64,000 nucleotides of DNA, from assembly GCA_022041995.1 (NCBI GenBank), contig CP074381.1:2790001-2854000 (forward strand), read 5' to 3'. A model generated the notes under the pieces. That model ran no database searches. It was not told where the DNA came from and was given only the letters and a program-made list of their open reading frames with translations. Positions 1 through 9,983 of this stretch are shown one piece after another (within the stretch, counting starts at the first letter, position 1; every line of letters begins with the position of its first letter). This stretch comes from Cupriavidus necator. GTDB lineage: Bacteria > Pseudomonadota > Gammaproteobacteria > Burkholderiales > Burkholderiaceae. The position numbers and the translations under genes are program-made.

Positions 1-137
1 AAGGCCGTGACCTTGCGGTCTGGGATCGACATGTTGATGTCTTTCAGCGCATGAAACTGGCTGTAGTAGAAGTTCAGGTTGCGCACGTCGATCTTGGCGC
101 GTACCGAATCGGGAATGTCGATGACGGTGGAGGTCAT
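1..137 (-). CDS. pstB: Phosphate ABC transporter ATP-binding protein PstB (5' part only)
   Basis: Only the first 45 codons are in the window; the gene runs off the left edge. The peptide begins [15 protein letters not shown] and continues through [18 protein letters not shown], the usual N-terminal strand region of PstB ahead of the Walker A loop, which lies outside. PstB hydrolyses ATP on the cytoplasmic face to drive high-affinity phosphate import through PstCA. It follows pstA on the same strand with a gap of about 50 bp, so it is the fourth gene of the pstSCAB operon. Family assignment rests on these residues plus operon position. Confidence 0.9.
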   Translation of the reverse strand, partial: MTSTVIDIPDSVRAKIDVRNLNFYYSQFHALKDINMSIPDRKVTA

Positions 138-189
138 TGCGTTTCTCGCTTGCAGTCTTTGGGGCGGGACGGACTACCGGCCGCGCCGC

Positions 190-1089
190 TTATTTCTTGA
201 ACAGGATGCGCGCCAGGATATTCAGGGCCAGCACGCCGAGCGTAATCAGGAACACACCCGCCCAGGCCAACTGCTGCCATTCAGTGAACGGGCTCATGGC
301 AAAGCGGAATATCGTCACCGGCAGGTTGGCCATCGGCTTGTTCAGGTCGCTGGTCCAGAACTGGTTGGACAGCGCGGTGAACAGCAGCGGCGCGGTTTCG
401 CCGGCGATACGGGCGACGGCCAGCAACACCCCGGTCACAATCCCGGCGTAGGATGACTTCACCGTGATCGACAGCACCATCTTCCACTTGGGCGTGCCGA
501 GTGCGAAGGCAGCCTCGCGCAGCGCGTTGGGCACCAGGTTCAGCATATTCTCGGTGGTGCGCACCACGATCGGCACCTGCAGCAGCGCCAGCGCGCAGAT
601 CCCGGCCCAGCCCGAGAAGTGGCCCATGCGGGTCACCACCAGCGCGTAGACAAAGAGGCCGATCACGATCGACGGCGCCGACAGCAGGATGTCGTTGATA
701 AAGCGGATAAAGCTGGCCAGCGGCGAGCTCTTGCCGTACTCGGCCAGGTAGATGCCGGCCAGGATGCCCAGCGGCGTGCCGAACAGCGTGGCCATGCCGA
801 CCATCACGAAGCTGCCGAAGATGGCGTTGGCCAGGCCGCCGCCGGCGGTATTCGGCGCCGGTGTCATCTGCGTGAACAAGTCCAGCGACAGGCCGCCCAC
901 GCCCAGCGTGACGGTGGTCCACAGGATCCACGCCAGCCAGAACAGGCCGAAGCCCATCGCCGCCAGCGAGGCGGTCAGTGCGTACAGGTTGGTGCGGCGG
1001 CGGCGCGCCTGCAGCCGGGTGCGGATGGCATCCGCGTCGGGGCGGACCGCCGGGATCGATACGGTAGACACGGCTTGACTCGCGCTCAT
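190..1089 (-). CDS. pstA: Phosphate ABC transporter permease PstA
   Basis: This is one of the two inner-membrane permease subunits of the high-affinity phosphate importer, 299 residues long, a normal PstA length. After a charged N-terminus there are about six hydrophobic segments. The cytoplasmic coupling (EAA) loop is visible around [14 protein letters not shown], followed by the conserved [12 protein letters not shown] stretch typical of PstA. Its ATG overlaps the pstC stop by 4 bases, so translation of the two permeases is probably coupled. Expression is expected from the Pho-box promoter in front of pstS. Confidence 0.96.
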   Translation of the reverse strand: MSASQAVSTVSIPAVRPDADAIRTRLQARRRRTNLYALTASLAAMGFGLFWLAWILWTTVTLGVGGLSLDLFTQMTPAPNTAGGGLANAIFGSFVMVGMATLFGTPLGILAGIYLAEYGKSSPLASFIRFINDILLSAPSIVIGLFVYALVVTRMGHFSGWAGICALALLQVPIVVRTTENMLNLVPNALREAAFALGTPKWKMVLSITVKSSYAGIVTGVLLAVARIAGETAPLLFTALSNQFWTSDLNKPMANLPVTIFRFAMSPFTEWQQLAWAGVFLITLGVLALNILARILFKK

Positions 1090-2054
1090 TTGGTTCCCTC
1101 ATTCTTTGCCAGTCGCAGCAGCAGCAGCTTGGACAGCGCCAGCACCACAAAGGTAATGAAGAACAGGATCAGGCCCAGTTCCATCAGCGCGGCGGTGTGC
1201 AGGCCGGCGCCGGCTTCGGCAAACTCGTTGGCGAGCGCCGAGGTGATGCTGTTGCCCGGCGAGAACAGCGAGGCGCTGTCCAGCAGGTTGGTGTTGCCGA
1301 TCACGAAGGTCACGGCCATGGTCTCGCCCAGTGCGCGGCCTAGGCCCAGCATCACGCCGCCGATGACACCAGCGCGGGTGTAGGGCAGCACCACGTTCCA
1401 CATCACTTCCCAGGTGGTGCAGCCCACGCCGTAGGCGGATTCCTTGAGCAGCACCGGGGTGACTTCAAACACGTCGCGCATCACCGATGCAATGTAGGGG
1501 ATGATCATGATCGCCAGGATCACGCCCGCGCACAGCAGGCCGATGCCCAGCGGCGCGCCCTGGAACAGCTTGCCGATCACCGGCAGCTGGCCCACCGTGG
1601 CGGCCAGGGGCTTCTGGAAATACTCGCCGAAGATCGGCGCGAACACGAGCAGGCCCCACATGCCGTAGACAATCGACGGCACTGCGGCCAGCAGTTCGAT
1701 GGCGGTGCCCAGCGGGCGGCGCAGCCAGGCCGGCGACAGCTCGGTCAGGAACAGCGCGATGCCGAAGCTCACCGGCACGGCGATGATCAGCGCGATCAGC
1801 GAGGTCACGATGGTGCCGTAGATGGGCACCAGCGCGCCATAGACATCGGCGGGAGGATCCCACTCCGCGGTCCACAGGAAGCGCGCGCCGAAAGTCTGGA
1901 TCGACGGCCAGGCACTGATTGCGAGCGAGACGATAATGCCGCCCAGCAGCAGCAGCGTCACGATCGCGGCGCCCCGCGTCAGGCCGCCGAACAGGATGTC
2001 GCCCATGCGGCTCGGGGGCTGGACGTTGCGGATCTCGGAGGGGGTAGTCGCCAT
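1086..2054 (-). CDS. pstC: Phosphate ABC transporter permease PstC
   Basis: The 322-residue partner permease of PstA. Hydrophobic helices start around residues 28-50. The coupling loop reads [15 protein letters not shown] and is followed by [18 protein letters not shown], a PstC hallmark. It pairs with PstA to form the phosphate channel that receives phosphate from periplasmic PstS. It lies 118 bp downstream of pstS with a hairpin in the gap and overlaps pstA by 4 bases. Downstream phoU, phoB and phoR, if present, are outside the window. Confidence 0.96.
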   Translation of the reverse strand: MATTPSEIRNVQPPSRMGDILFGGLTRGAAIVTLLLLGGIIVSLAISAWPSIQTFGARFLWTAEWDPPADVYGALVPIYGTIVTSLIALIIAVPVSFGIALFLTELSPAWLRRPLGTAIELLAAVPSIVYGMWGLLVFAPIFGEYFQKPLAATVGQLPVIGKLFQGAPLGIGLLCAGVILAIMIIPYIASVMRDVFEVTPVLLKESAYGVGCTTWEVMWNVVLPYTRAGVIGGVMLGLGRALGETMAVTFVIGNTNLLDSASLFSPGNSITSALANEFAEAGAGLHTAALMELGLILFFITFVVLALSKLLLLRLAKNEGTK

Positions 2055-2078
2055 GTCGGGAATTCAGGGTGGATCGCC

Positions 2079-2098
2079 GCTCCCGCCTGGGCGGGAGC
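2079..2098. repeat. Hairpin in the pstS-pstC intergenic gap
   Basis: A 9-bp perfect inverted repeat (GCTCCCGCC / GGCGGGAGC) with a 2-base centre lies between pstS and pstC. There is no U-tract, so it is not a classic terminator. A hairpin here could protect pstS mRNA or reduce read-through, giving more binding protein than permease. That role is an inference from position. Confidence 0.55.
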
Positions 2099-2172
2099 CC
2101 GGTGTCCGGGCCAGTTTCGGGCAGCCCGGCCACCGGCCCCGCACTCACGCAGGGCCGGCGATGCCGTCAGGA

Positions 2173-3204
2173 TCAGTACAGCGCCTTGCCCGAGGCGTCC
2201 TTGACGCTGGTCTTCCAGGTCGAACGGATCTGGTTCACAACGTTTTCCGGCAGCGGCACGTAGTCGAGGTCGGCGGCCATGTTGGCACCGCTCTTGTAGG
2301 CCCAGTCGAAGAACTTCAGCACTTCGGCACCCTGCGCGGCCTTTTCCTGGTTCTTGTGGACCAGGATGAAGGTGGCGCCGGCGATCGGCCAGGCTTCCTT
2401 GCCCGCCTGGTTGGTCAGGATCTGGTAGTAGCTCTTGCTCCAGTCGGCACCGGCGGCGGCGGCCTTGAAGGCGTCGTCACCCGGCTTGACCACGGCACCC
2501 GAGGCGTTCTTCATGTTCAGGTGGGTCATCTTGTTCTGCTTGGCGTAGGCGTATTCGACATAGCCGATCGCGCCATTCAGGCGCTGCACGAAGGCGGCCA
2601 CGCCCTCGTTGCCCTTGCCGCCGGTGCCGCCGCCCGGCCAGTTGACCGTGGTGCCTTCGCCCACCGCGCTCTTCCAGTCCGGGCTGACCTTGGACAGGTA
2701 GTTGGTGAAGATGAAGGTCGTGCCCGAACCGTCGGCGCGGCGCACCGGCAGGATGTCCTGGCTCGGCAGCTTGGCTTGCGGGTTCAGCGCCTTGATCGCG
2801 GGGTCATCCCACTTCTTGATCTTGCCCAGGTAGATGTTGGCCAGCACTTCGCCCGTGATGGTCAGTTCGCCCGGCTTCACGCCCTGCAGGTTGATCACCG
2901 GCACCACGCCGCCGATCACGGTCGGGAACTGGACCAGGCCCTGCTTGTTCAGGTCCTCGTCCTTCAGCGGCGCGTCCGAGGCACCGAAATCGACCGTCTT
3001 GGCGCCGATCTGCTTGATCCCGCCCGACGAGCCGATGGATTGATAGTTGACCTTGTTACCCGTTGCTTTTTGGTATGCGTCGGCCCACTTGGAATACACG
3101 GGCGCCGGGAAAGAAGCGCCTGCACCGGTAATTTCCGCCGCGAACGCAGTACCCGCCACCACCATCGAAACGATGCCTGCCACGGCAGTCTTGACCAGCT
3201 TCAT
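2173..3204 (-). CDS. pstS: Phosphate-binding periplasmic protein PstS
   Basis: High-affinity periplasmic phosphate receptor of the PstSCAB importer, 343 residues. The chosen ATG gives a clean Sec signal peptide ([14 protein letters not shown], cleavage after AFA near residue 22) and has a strong GGAGG a few bases upstream. The reading frame stays open for 28 further codons, but that extension would bury the signal peptide and run through the Pho boxes. Typical PstS motifs are present: [30 protein letters not shown] and the phosphate-contacting [10 protein letters not shown]. First gene of the operon. Its own promoter region carries two Pho boxes, so induction by phosphate starvation through PhoB is likely. 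Confidence 0.97.
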   Translation of the reverse strand: MKLVKTAVAGIVSMVVAGTAFAAEITGAGASFPAPVYSKWADAYQKATGNKVNYQSIGSSGGIKQIGAKTVDFGASDAPLKDEDLNKQGLVQFPTVIGGVVPVINLQGVKPGELTITGEVLANIYLGKIKKWDDPAIKALNPQAKLPSQDILPVRRADGSGTTFIFTNYLSKVSPDWKSAVGEGTTVNWPGGGTGGKGNEGVAAFVQRLNGAIGYVEYAYAKQNKMTHLNMKNASGAVVKPGDDAFKAAAAGADWSKSYYQILTNQAGKEAWPIAGATFILVHKNQEKAAQGAEVLKFFDWAYKSGANMAADLDYVPLPENVVNQIRSTWKTSVKDASGKALY

Positions 3205-3232
3205 ATGTCCTCCAGAGAACATTGGTTGGGAA

Positions 3233-3288
3233 TGACAAATTTTTGACAAGACGAACTCTATGCTCCCTCTATGACAATTCTGTGACAT
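3233..3288 (-). promoter_or_regulatory. Two tandem Pho boxes upstream of pstS
   Basis: Read on the minus strand, TGTCA occurs at four places (plus-strand TGACA at 3233, 3244, 3272 and 3283). They fall in two pairs, each with exactly 11-bp periodicity and an AT-rich spacer (TGTCAcagaatTGTCAT and TGTCAaaaattTGTCAT). This is the known PhoB Pho-box architecture of two 7-bp repeats separated by 4 bp. The block sits 29-84 bp upstream of the pstS start codon. Two PhoB dimers are predicted to bind under phosphate limitation. Confidence 0.85.
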
Positions 3289-3387
3289 CTTTAAATCTTC
3301 TTGAAACCGGCCTCCAGCAAGGGATCACCGTTGCCATCAGGCTGTCATGCCGGCACAAGATGACGGCGGTTAATTGCTTTATGGGAC

Positions 3388-3416
3388 AAAAAAAACGCCG
3401 GGGCGGGCCCGGCGTT
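3388..3416 (-). terminator. Rho-independent terminator after glmM
   Basis: Read on the minus strand, a 9-bp stem AACGCCGGG/CCCGGCGTT with a 5-base loop is followed by a run of eight T. It lies about 20 bp past the glmM stop and separates the rlmE-ftsH-folP-glmM unit from the pst operon. Confidence 0.9.
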
Positions 3417-3436
3417 CCTGGTCAGGGTGCGGCGTA

Positions 3437-4780
3437 TCAGGCGCCCAAGGCATCCGCCAGCCGCCGAGCCGTGCGCTCGGCCATTTCGGCCTGCTCTGCC
3501 TCCACCATCACGCGCACCACCGGTTCGGTGCCGGAGGCACGAATCAGCACCCGGCCGCGGCCCTCCAGTTCAGGCTCGACCGCCGCGCGCGCGGCCTGCA
3601 GGCCGGCATGCGACTGCCAGTCGAAGCCCTTCTGCACGCGCACATTGATCAGCGTCTGCGGGAACAGCCTTACGCCCTCGAGCAACTGCGCCAGGGTCTT
3701 GCCGCTGCGGCGTAGCGCGGCCAGCACCTGCAACGCCGACACAATGCCGTCGCCGGTGCTGTGGCGGTCCAGGCACAGCAGGTGGCCGGAGCCCTCGCCG
3801 CCCAGCATCCAGCTGCGCTTGTTCAACTCCTCCAGCACATAGCGGTCGCCCACCTTGGCGCGCACGAATTCCACGCCCTGGCGCTTGAGCGCCAGCTCCA
3901 CCGCCATATTGGTCATCAACGTGCCCACGGCACCCGGCACCGCCTGGCCGGCGGCCTGGCGGTCGCGCACGATCAGATACAGCAGTTCGTCGCCGTTGTA
4001 GAGACGGCCGTCGGCATCCACCACCTGCAAGCGGTCGGCGTCGCCGTCAAAGGCGAGGCCCAGGTCGGCGCCATGGGCCTTGACTGCCTCAATCAGCTTG
4101 CCCGGCGCGGTGGCGCCGTAGCCGTCGTTGATATTGCGGCCGTCCGGCTGGTTGCCGATCGAAATCACGTCGGCGCCCAGCTCATGGAACACGTGCGGCG
4201 CGATGTGGTAGGCCGCGCCATGGGCGCAGTCGACCACCAGCTTCAGGCCGTACAGGTCCTGCTCGTGCGGGAAGGTGCTCTTGCAGAACTCAATATAGCG
4301 GCCGGGGGCATCGTTGATGCGGCGCGCGCGGCCCAGGTCATCGGATGGCGCGCACACCATCGGCTCTTCGATGGCAGCCTCGATCTCCGCCTCGACCTCA
4401 TCGGGCAGCTTGTCGCCGTCGGCCGAAAAGAACTTGATGCCGTTGTCGTAGTAGGGATTGTGGCTGGCCGAGATCACCACGCCGGCAGACAGCCGCAGCG
4501 CCCGCGTCAGGTAGGCAATGCCCGGCGTCGGCAGCGGGCCGGTCAGCAGCACGTGCACGCCGGCCGAGGTAAAGCCGGCTTCCAGCGCCGCTTCCAGCAT
4601 ATAGCCGGAAATGCGCGTGTCCTTGCCGATCAGCACGGTCGGCTTGCCTTGCCCGGTCTTGGCGCCGTGGGCCAGCACCTTGCCGGCCGCATGGCCCAGG
4701 CGCATCACGAAGTCCGGCGTGATCGGCGCCTCGCCGACCCTGCCCCGCACGCCATCTGTCCCGAAATACTTGCGTGTCAT
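3437..4780 (-). CDS. glmM: Phosphoglucosamine mutase GlmM
   Basis: Converts glucosamine-6-phosphate to glucosamine-1-phosphate, the step before UDP-GlcNAc synthesis for peptidoglycan and LPS. The protein starts [13 protein letters not shown], the family N-terminus, and is 447 residues (the E. coli protein is 445). The phosphoserine active-site loop [12 protein letters not shown], the metal-binding DGDADR and the C-terminal phosphate-binding RASGTEP are all present. An in-frame start 24 codons upstream is rejected because it adds a non-conserved extension; an AAGGAAA sits before the chosen ATG. Last gene of the conserved rlmE-ftsH-folP-glmM order, with a strong terminator behind it. Confidence 0.97.
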   Translation of the reverse strand: MTRKYFGTDGVRGRVGEAPITPDFVMRLGHAAGKVLAHGAKTGQGKPTVLIGKDTRISGYMLEAALEAGFTSAGVHVLLTGPLPTPGIAYLTRALRLSAGVVISASHNPYYDNGIKFFSADGDKLPDEVEAEIEAAIEEPMVCAPSDDLGRARRINDAPGRYIEFCKSTFPHEQDLYGLKLVVDCAHGAAYHIAPHVFHELGADVISIGNQPDGRNINDGYGATAPGKLIEAVKAHGADLGLAFDGDADRLQVVDADGRLYNGDELLYLIVRDRQAAGQAVPGAVGTLMTNMAVELALKRQGVEFVRAKVGDRYVLEELNKRSWMLGGEGSGHLLCLDRHSTGDGIVSALQVLAALRRSGKTLAQLLEGVRLFPQTLINVRVQKGFDWQSHAGLQAARAAVEPELEGRGRVLIRASGTEPVVRVMVEAEQAEMAERTARRLADALGA

Positions 4781-4838
4781 TCGCTGATTTCCTTTCTGTA
4801 CTCTGATCGTTGTTCTGCCTGCAGTGGCCGCGGCTGGT

Positions 4839-5705
4839 TCAGCTCGCGCCAACGGACTCGTTGCGCACCGCCCACCAGGTCTTCACGGCATCCACCGTCT
4901 GCTCCACATCATGCACGCGCACGATAAATGCTCCGCGCTCCAGCGCACACACCGCCGCGGCAATGCTGGCCGCAACACGCTGCTGCGGCGGCCGGCCACC
5001 GAGAACCGCGCCCAGCGTGGACTTGCGCGAGATGCCCGCCAGTAGCGGCAGGCCCTCAAGTGCCAGCCGCGGCAGTTGGCCGAGCAGGCGCAGATTATGA
5101 TCGGGTGTCTTGCCGAAGCCAAACCCCGGATCGAGGGATATGCGCGCATCATCGATACCGGCAGCGCGCAGCACGGCAATGCGCTCGGCAAGGAACCCGG
5201 CCACCTCGGCGACCACGTCATCGTAGTGCGGGTCTTCCTGCATGGTCTGCGGATCGCGCTGCATATGCATCACGCACAGGCCCGCCTGCCCCGCAGCCAC
5301 GGCCTCGACCGCGCCCGGCATGCGGAAACCCCAGATATCGTTGATGAGATCGGCTCCGGCCGCAAGTGCGGCGCGCATGACCTCGGGCTTATAGGTATCG
5401 ATCGACAGGGGCTTGCCGCAGTCGCGCAGCGCTTCCACCACCGGGATCACGCGCGCCAGCTCGTCCTCCAGCGGCAGCGCCGCCGAACCGGGCCGGCTCG
5501 ATTCCCCGCCGATGTCGATGATGTCCACGCCCTCGGCGATCATCTGCCCGGCATGGCGCAGCGCCGCGTCCCGGCTGGCATGCTGGCCGCCATCGGAGAA
5601 GGAGTCGGGCGTGACGTTGAGAATGCCCATCACCAGCGGGCGCTGGTCCAGGGCAAAGCGAAAACGGCCGCACTGGAAATGCCGGGTCTGAGAAGTCTGC
5701 TGCAA
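4839..5705 (-). CDS. folP: Dihydropteroate synthase FolP
   Basis: Condenses p-aminobenzoate with dihydropterin pyrophosphate in folate synthesis and is the sulfonamide target. Signature segments are [35 protein letters not shown] and GISRKSTLG. The start is uncertain. The frame is open to a GTG at 5768, but that codon lies inside the hairpin terminating ftsH. I chose the TTG at 5705, which gives 288 residues (family about 280). No clear ribosome-binding site decides between candidates. The gap to glmM is 58 bp, so cotranscription with it is likely. Confidence 0.92.
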   Translation of the reverse strand: MQQTSQTRHFQCGRFRFALDQRPLVMGILNVTPDSFSDGGQHASRDAALRHAGQMIAEGVDIIDIGGESSRPGSAALPLEDELARVIPVVEALRDCGKPLSIDTYKPEVMRAALAAGADLINDIWGFRMPGAVEAVAAGQAGLCVMHMQRDPQTMQEDPHYDDVVAEVAGFLAERIAVLRAAGIDDARISLDPGFGFGKTPDHNLRLLGQLPRLALEGLPLLAGISRKSTLGAVLGGRPPQQRVAASIAAAVCALERGAFIVRVHDVEQTVDAVKTWWAVRNESVGAS

Positions 5706-5750
5706 GGTAGGAATGCTTGATTCAATCCGGACGCGGCGGATGCCGCGCCA

Positions 5751-5781
5751 AAGGAAAAGCCGGTGCACCAGGCACCGGCTT
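5751..5781 (-). terminator. Terminator-like hairpin between ftsH and folP
   Basis: Read on the minus strand, a perfect 10-bp stem AAGCCGGTGC/GCACCGGCTT with a 5-base loop runs into TTTTCCTT. It lies about 55 bp after the ftsH stop and in front of folP. It may terminate or attenuate ftsH transcription, and it makes a folP start at 5768 unlikely. Confidence 0.7.
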
Positions 5782-5836
5782 CAGGGACGGGCACTACACC
5801 GCCATCACTACGGCGTCCTCAGTGGACGAGGCAGGA

Positions 5837-7720
5837 TCAGGCCGTGGCGGGCGCGTTGGTCGGCGCCACCGGCGAGCCGCCCGGAGGCGTGCTGCCGCCG
5901 CCGTTCTGGCCCGACGCACCGCGCGGCGGACGCGGCGGCTTGCCGGCCATGATGTCGTTGACCTGGTCGGCATCGATGGTTTCCCACTCCATCAGCGCGT
6001 TGGTCATGGCTTCGACCTTGTCGCGGTTCTCTTCGAGCAGGCGCTTGGCCAGCGCATATTGCTCGTCGATGATGCGGCGGATCTCGGCGTCGACCTTCTG
6101 CTGCGTGGCTTCCGACACGGTCTTCGACGACAGCTTGCCGAACATGCCGTCCTGCTCGGTGTCCACGTAGACCATGGCGCCCAGCGAGTCGCTCATGCCA
6201 AAGCGGGTCACCATGTCGCGGGCGAGCTTGGTGGCACGCTCGAAGTCGTTGGAAGCGCCGGTGCTCATGGCGTTGAGGAAGACCTCTTCCGCCGCGCGGC
6301 CGCCGAAGAGGATCGCGACCTCTTCCAGCATGCTGTCCTTGTACTTCGAATACTTGTCATGCTCCGGCAACTGCCAGGTCACGCCCAGCGCCCAGCCACG
6401 CGGCATGATGGTGACCTTGTGCACCGGGTCGGCCTTGGGCAGCAGCTTGGCCACCACCGCATGGCCCGACTCGTGGTAAGCCGTGGCCCGGCGCTCTTCT
6501 TCGCGCATGACCGTCGACTTGCGCTCCGGACCCATGTAGATCTTGTCCTTGGCATCCTCGAAGTCCTGCATGTCGACCACGCGCTTGCTCCGGCGGGCGG
6601 CAAACAGTGCAGCTTCATTGACCAGGTTGGCCAGATCCGCACCCGAGAAGCCCGGGGTACCGCGCGCGATGATCGAGGCGTCGACATCGTTGCCGATCGG
6701 CACCTTGCGCATATGGACCTTCAGGATCTGCTCGCGGCCGCGGATATCCGGCAGGCCCACGTAGACCTGGCGGTCGAAACGGCCCGGACGCAGCAGCGCC
6801 TTGTCCAGCACATCGGCACGGTTGGTCGCGGCGATCACGATCACGCCCGAGTTCGCCTCGAAGCCGTCCATCTCGACCAGCATCTGGTTCAGCGTCTGCT
6901 CGCGCTCGTCGTTGCCGCCGCCCATGCCGGCGCCACGATGGCGGCCGACCGCGTCGATTTCATCGATGAACACGATGCAAGGGGCCTGCTTCTTGGCGTT
7001 CTCGAACATGTCGCGCACACGGGCCGCGCCCACGCCAACGAACATTTCCACGAAGTCAGAACCCGAGATGCTGAAGAACGGCACCTTGGCCTCGCCGGCA
7101 ATGGCACGTGCCAGCAGCGTCTTGCCGGTACCCGGAGGGCCAACCAGCAGCACGCCGCGCGGAATGCGCCCGCCCAGCTTCTGGAATTTCTGCGGGTCCT
7201 TCAGGAAGTCGACCAGCTCAACCACTTCTTCCTTGGACTCGTCGCAGCCGGCCACGTCCTGAAACGTGACGGCGTTTTGGTTCTCGTCGATCAGGCGCGC
7301 ACGCGACTTGCCGAATGAGAAAGCGCCGCCTTTGCCGCCACCCTGCATCTGACGCATCATGTAGAACCAGAACACGATGATCAGCAGGGTCGGCCCGAGG
7401 TAATACAGGGCCTGGACCAGCACGTTGGGTTCGTCGTCCGCCTTGCCGGTCACCTGGACGCCGTACTTCATCAGGTCGCCGACCATCCAGATGTCGCCCG
7501 GCGAGATGATGGTGTACTTGGCGCCTTCCTTAGGCGAGACCACCAGGTTGCGGCCCTGCACGTCGACACGCGACACCTTGCCGTTCTTGGCGTCATCCAT
7601 GAACTGCGAATAGGTGACGCTGTCCTGCGCACGGGGCTTGTCGAACTGCTTGAAGACGGTAAACAACACCAGCGCGATCACGAGCCAGATTGCCGCCTTT
7701 TGAAACAGGTTGTTATTCAA
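5837..7720 (-). CDS. ftsH: ATP-dependent zinc metalloprotease FtsH
   Basis: Membrane-anchored AAA+ protease that degrades misfolded membrane proteins and regulatory substrates. It is 627 residues from a TTG start ([12 protein letters not shown]) that has an excellent AAGGAG seven bases upstream; upstream in-frame codons are non-conserved. The first membrane helix is near residues 7-22, with a second near residue 100 ending in FWFYMMRQM. Walker A is GPPGTGKT, Walker B VFIDEIDA, and the zinc site HESGH is at residues 416-420. The C-terminus is proline/glycine-rich. It follows rlmE with about 150 bp between, as in E. coli. Confidence 0.97.
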   Translation of the reverse strand: MNNNLFQKAAIWLVIALVLFTVFKQFDKPRAQDSVTYSQFMDDAKNGKVSRVDVQGRNLVVSPKEGAKYTIISPGDIWMVGDLMKYGVQVTGKADDEPNVLVQALYYLGPTLLIIVFWFYMMRQMQGGGKGGAFSFGKSRARLIDENQNAVTFQDVAGCDESKEEVVELVDFLKDPQKFQKLGGRIPRGVLLVGPPGTGKTLLARAIAGEAKVPFFSISGSDFVEMFVGVGAARVRDMFENAKKQAPCIVFIDEIDAVGRHRGAGMGGGNDEREQTLNQMLVEMDGFEANSGVIVIAATNRADVLDKALLRPGRFDRQVYVGLPDIRGREQILKVHMRKVPIGNDVDASIIARGTPGFSGADLANLVNEAALFAARRSKRVVDMQDFEDAKDKIYMGPERKSTVMREEERRATAYHESGHAVVAKLLPKADPVHKVTIMPRGWALGVTWQLPEHDKYSKYKDSMLEEVAILFGGRAAEEVFLNAMSTGASNDFERATKLARDMVTRFGMSDSLGAMVYVDTEQDGMFGKLSSKTVSEATQQKVDAEIRRIIDEQYALAKRLLEENRDKVEAMTNALMEWETIDADQVNDIMAGKPPRPPRGASGQNGGGSTPPGGSPVAPTNAPATA

Positions 7721-7872
7721 GGCCGAACTCCTTTGCAATTGCCTTGCCAACGGATAGCTGCATTGTAATGCAGCGCCCGCCCTCGGGGGAAACAGAGAAA
7801 CTATGATGCCGATAGCACCGGGTGGGGCACTTTCCACGCTTCTTTTTTCGCCCTGGCTTGTATCGAGACCGG

Positions 7873-8537
7873 TCAATCCACTGCCTTGAGGTAGCGCCCA
7901 AGGATAAAGGTTTCGGAAGACTTGTCGCGAGACGCCTTGGGCTTGCGTTTCGCAACCACCTTGAAATGCCGCTTGAACTTTTCCACGATCTGGCTGTAGC
8001 CGCTCCCGTGGAAGCACTTTACCAGCAATGCCCCCTCCGGCTTGAGGTGGGCCTGCGCAAATTCCAGCGCCAGGTCGCACAGGTACTCGATCCGTGCTGC
8101 ATCGGCGAAGGCTACACCAGACAAATTGGGGGCCATGTCGGACAAAACAAGGTCAATCTTGTTACCGCCGGAGGCGTCCAGCACCACGCTTTCCAGTTCG
8201 CGGAAGACCGATTCCTCGCGGAAGTCACCCTGGATGAAAGTGACGTCAGCGACAGGCTCCATCGGCAGCAGGTCGATCGCCACCACGGCGCCATCGATCC
8301 TGCCGTCCTTGGCCCGGGGCGAGTCCGCCAGCTTGTTGCGGGCGTACTGGCTCCAGCTGCCGGGCGCCGCGCCCAGGTCGACGATCACCTGGCCGGGCGG
8401 ATCAGCTTGTCCTGCTCGTCGATCTCCTTGAGCTTGTAGGCCGCGCGAGCGCGATAGCCCTCGCGCTGTGCCATTTTCACGTACGGATCGTTGATGTGGT
8501 CGTGCAGCCACGAGTGATTGAACTTGTTTTTTGCCAT
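7873..8537 (-). pseudogene. rlmE: 23S rRNA 2'-O-methyltransferase RlmE (FtsJ), frameshifted in this sequence
   Basis: RlmE methylates the 2'-O of U2552 in 23S rRNA. The N-terminal part starts [17 protein letters not shown] at 8537 and reads to KLIRP. The rest, [16 protein letters not shown] through the end, is in another frame. The junction at about 8390-8396 reads CCGGCCAGG where CCGGGCCAGG would keep [10 protein letters not shown] in frame, so one G/C is missing. With that base restored the protein is 221 residues, full length. The SAM motif GAAPGSW and the [10 protein letters not shown] motif are intact. A sequencing or assembly error is more likely than real loss, but a true null is possible. 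Confidence 0.9.
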
Positions 8538-8836
8538 GCCAGTTACCAGCCTGTTCCCTGCCCCCGCCCGCCGGTCAATGCCGCCCGCGAAGGTTTTCCT
8601 ACTGTTTTGATGATTTTGCTGCCCGACAGTGCCGGATTGACGGATAATACGCGCCAATCCGCATCCCGACCCGCCGGCTCGCCTTATCAGCTGCCGGCTT
8701 GCCGCCCCCGGGGCGGCCGTCGGCAGCCTGTCCTTGCCCGACCCGCCGTGTCACGACCGGCGCGGGCTGCAGCGCCCGATTTCCAGCGCCTAGCGCTCTA
8801 TCACTATTTCAAGCGCCTAATAATCAGCGCCAACCT
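8538..8836. other. Divergent intergenic region rlmE / yhbY
   Basis: About 299 bp between the divergent rlmE and yhbY genes. It must hold both promoters, but no hexamer pair is clear enough for me to mark. No further coding potential is visible. Confidence 0.5.
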
Positions 8837-9340
8837 ATGCCCGCTCTACAACTAGTTCCCGCCCAGCGCTCTGACCTGCGCTCCCGTGCCCATGCCCTGA
8901 ACCCGGTCGTGATGGTCGGCGCTGAAGGCCTGACCCGTGCCGTACTGGCCGAGATCGACCGCAGCCTGGCCGCCCACGACCTGATCAAGATCCGCGTGTT
9001 CGGCGACGATCGCGATGCGCGCATCGCCATCTACGAGGAAATCTGCGACCAGCTCAGCGCCGCGCCGATCCAGCATATCGGCAAGCTGCTGGTGGTCTGG
9101 CGTCCGGGCGAAGCGCGCCTGAAGGAAAACCAGGCCGAAGACCTGGGCCGCCACACCCCCGCCCGCCGTGGCGGCGCGGCCCCGCGCACGGTGACGGTCA
9201 AGAAGCCCAGCGCTGCGCCGAACCGCCGTCCGACCCGCAAGGAGGTTACGGTGCTTGGCAACGAGCGCGTCACCGCCGGCGGCAATGTGAAGCGTTCGCG
9301 CGCACGCCCGAGCAGCCAGAAGAAGAAGGCGCTGGGCTGA
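8837..9340 (+). CDS. yhbY: YhbY/CRS1-type RNA-binding protein
   Basis: A small KH-like (CRM domain) RNA-binding protein associated with ribosome assembly, 167 residues. The conserved core runs from LRSRAHALNPVVMVGAEGLT through the GKLLVVWRP strand at about residues 12-95. The rest is a lysine/arginine-rich tail (KRSRARPSSQKKKALG), longer than in E. coli YhbY (97 residues), as is common in Burkholderiales. The ATG is followed by MPALQLVPAQRSDLR. It diverges from rlmE, the gene order seen in E. coli. Confidence 0.93.
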   Translation: MPALQLVPAQRSDLRSRAHALNPVVMVGAEGLTRAVLAEIDRSLAAHDLIKIRVFGDDRDARIAIYEEICDQLSAAPIQHIGKLLVVWRPGEARLKENQAEDLGRHTPARRGGAAPRTVTVKKPSAAPNRRPTRKEVTVLGNERVTAGGNVKRSRARPSSQKKKALG

Positions 9341-9362
9341 ACACTGCCAGCTGAAGCATGAC

Positions 9363-9419
9363 GGGGCGCCGCCAGGCGCCCCCTATGCCGGCACGCCACG
9401 CCTGTGGCCGTGCCGGCGG
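9363..9419. terminator. Hairpins between convergent yhbY and the DUF4149 gene
   Basis: Two inverted repeats lie between the converging genes: GGGGCGCC/GGCGCCCC with a 4-base loop (9363-9382), then GCCGGCACG/CGTGCCGGC around a longer loop (about 9388-9419). Neither has a U-tract. They may act as bidirectional stops or as Rho-dependent end points. Confidence 0.45.
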
Positions 9420-9425
9420 CCGGTT

Positions 9426-9929
9426 TCACTCCCCGGCCGAACGCGGCGCCGAAGCGCGCCACACCAGCACCAGCGCCAGCAGGCTTTGCAGCAGGTAGAA
9501 GGCGCTCGACACGCCGTGCAGCATGCCGAACTGCGCCTTGTAAGGCGATTCCGAAACGCCGACACCCAGCGCCAGCGCCTTTTCCTTCAGGCCGGCCATG
9601 AACGGCTGGGTGCCGAAGTAGCCCGCCAGCACGCAGCACAGCATGCCCAGCACCAGCCAGCGCAGGCCGCGATAGCGGTGGGCGCCGCGCCGGATCATCA
9701 CGTTGCACAGCACCAGCTGCAACACGCCGATGGTGACCCCGACGATGGCCTCAGTATGGAACAGCTGCCCGGCGATCATGCCCGCCATCTCGCGGCTGGG
9801 AAGCACCGAAAACAGCGTCGGCGCCACCATATAGCCGACGGTCCAGAGACTGCCCGCCCACGCCACCGTCAGCAGCAGGAAGATGCGGTGCGGCAGCGGC
9901 GGCAGATTGTTATAGGAATTGGAGAACAC
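9426..9929 (-). CDS. DUF4149-type membrane protein
   Basis: A 167-residue integral membrane protein with about four hydrophobic helices: residues 14-35, 55-75, 88-110 and 140-160. The N-terminal RIFLLLTVAWAGSLWTVGYMVAPTLFSVL and the FHTEAIVG region match the DUF4149 (TMEM205-like) family common next to greA in betaproteobacteria. No catalytic residues are evident and the function is unknown. It lies 54 bp downstream of greA on the same strand, so the two may be cotranscribed. Confidence 0.8.
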   Translation of the reverse strand: MFSNSYNNLPPLPHRIFLLLTVAWAGSLWTVGYMVAPTLFSVLPSREMAGMIAGQLFHTEAIVGVTIGVLQLVLCNVMIRRGAHRYRGLRWLVLGMLCCVLAGYFGTQPFMAGLKEKALALGVGVSESPYKAQFGMLHGVSSAFYLLQSLLALVLVWRASAPRSAGE

Positions 9930-9983
9930 GTGCCGGTCTTTCCGGGGGCCGCGCCAGGTGCAAGCCTGCCGGCCGGGCCGGCG

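Noticed and set aside
3205-3288. N-terminal extension of PstS by 28 residues
   Set aside because: It would cover both Pho boxes and displace the signal peptide; the downstream ATG has a strong ribosome-binding site.
5705-5768. folP start at the GTG at 5768
   Set aside because: The codon lies inside the hairpin that ends the ftsH transcript, and the added residues are not family-like.
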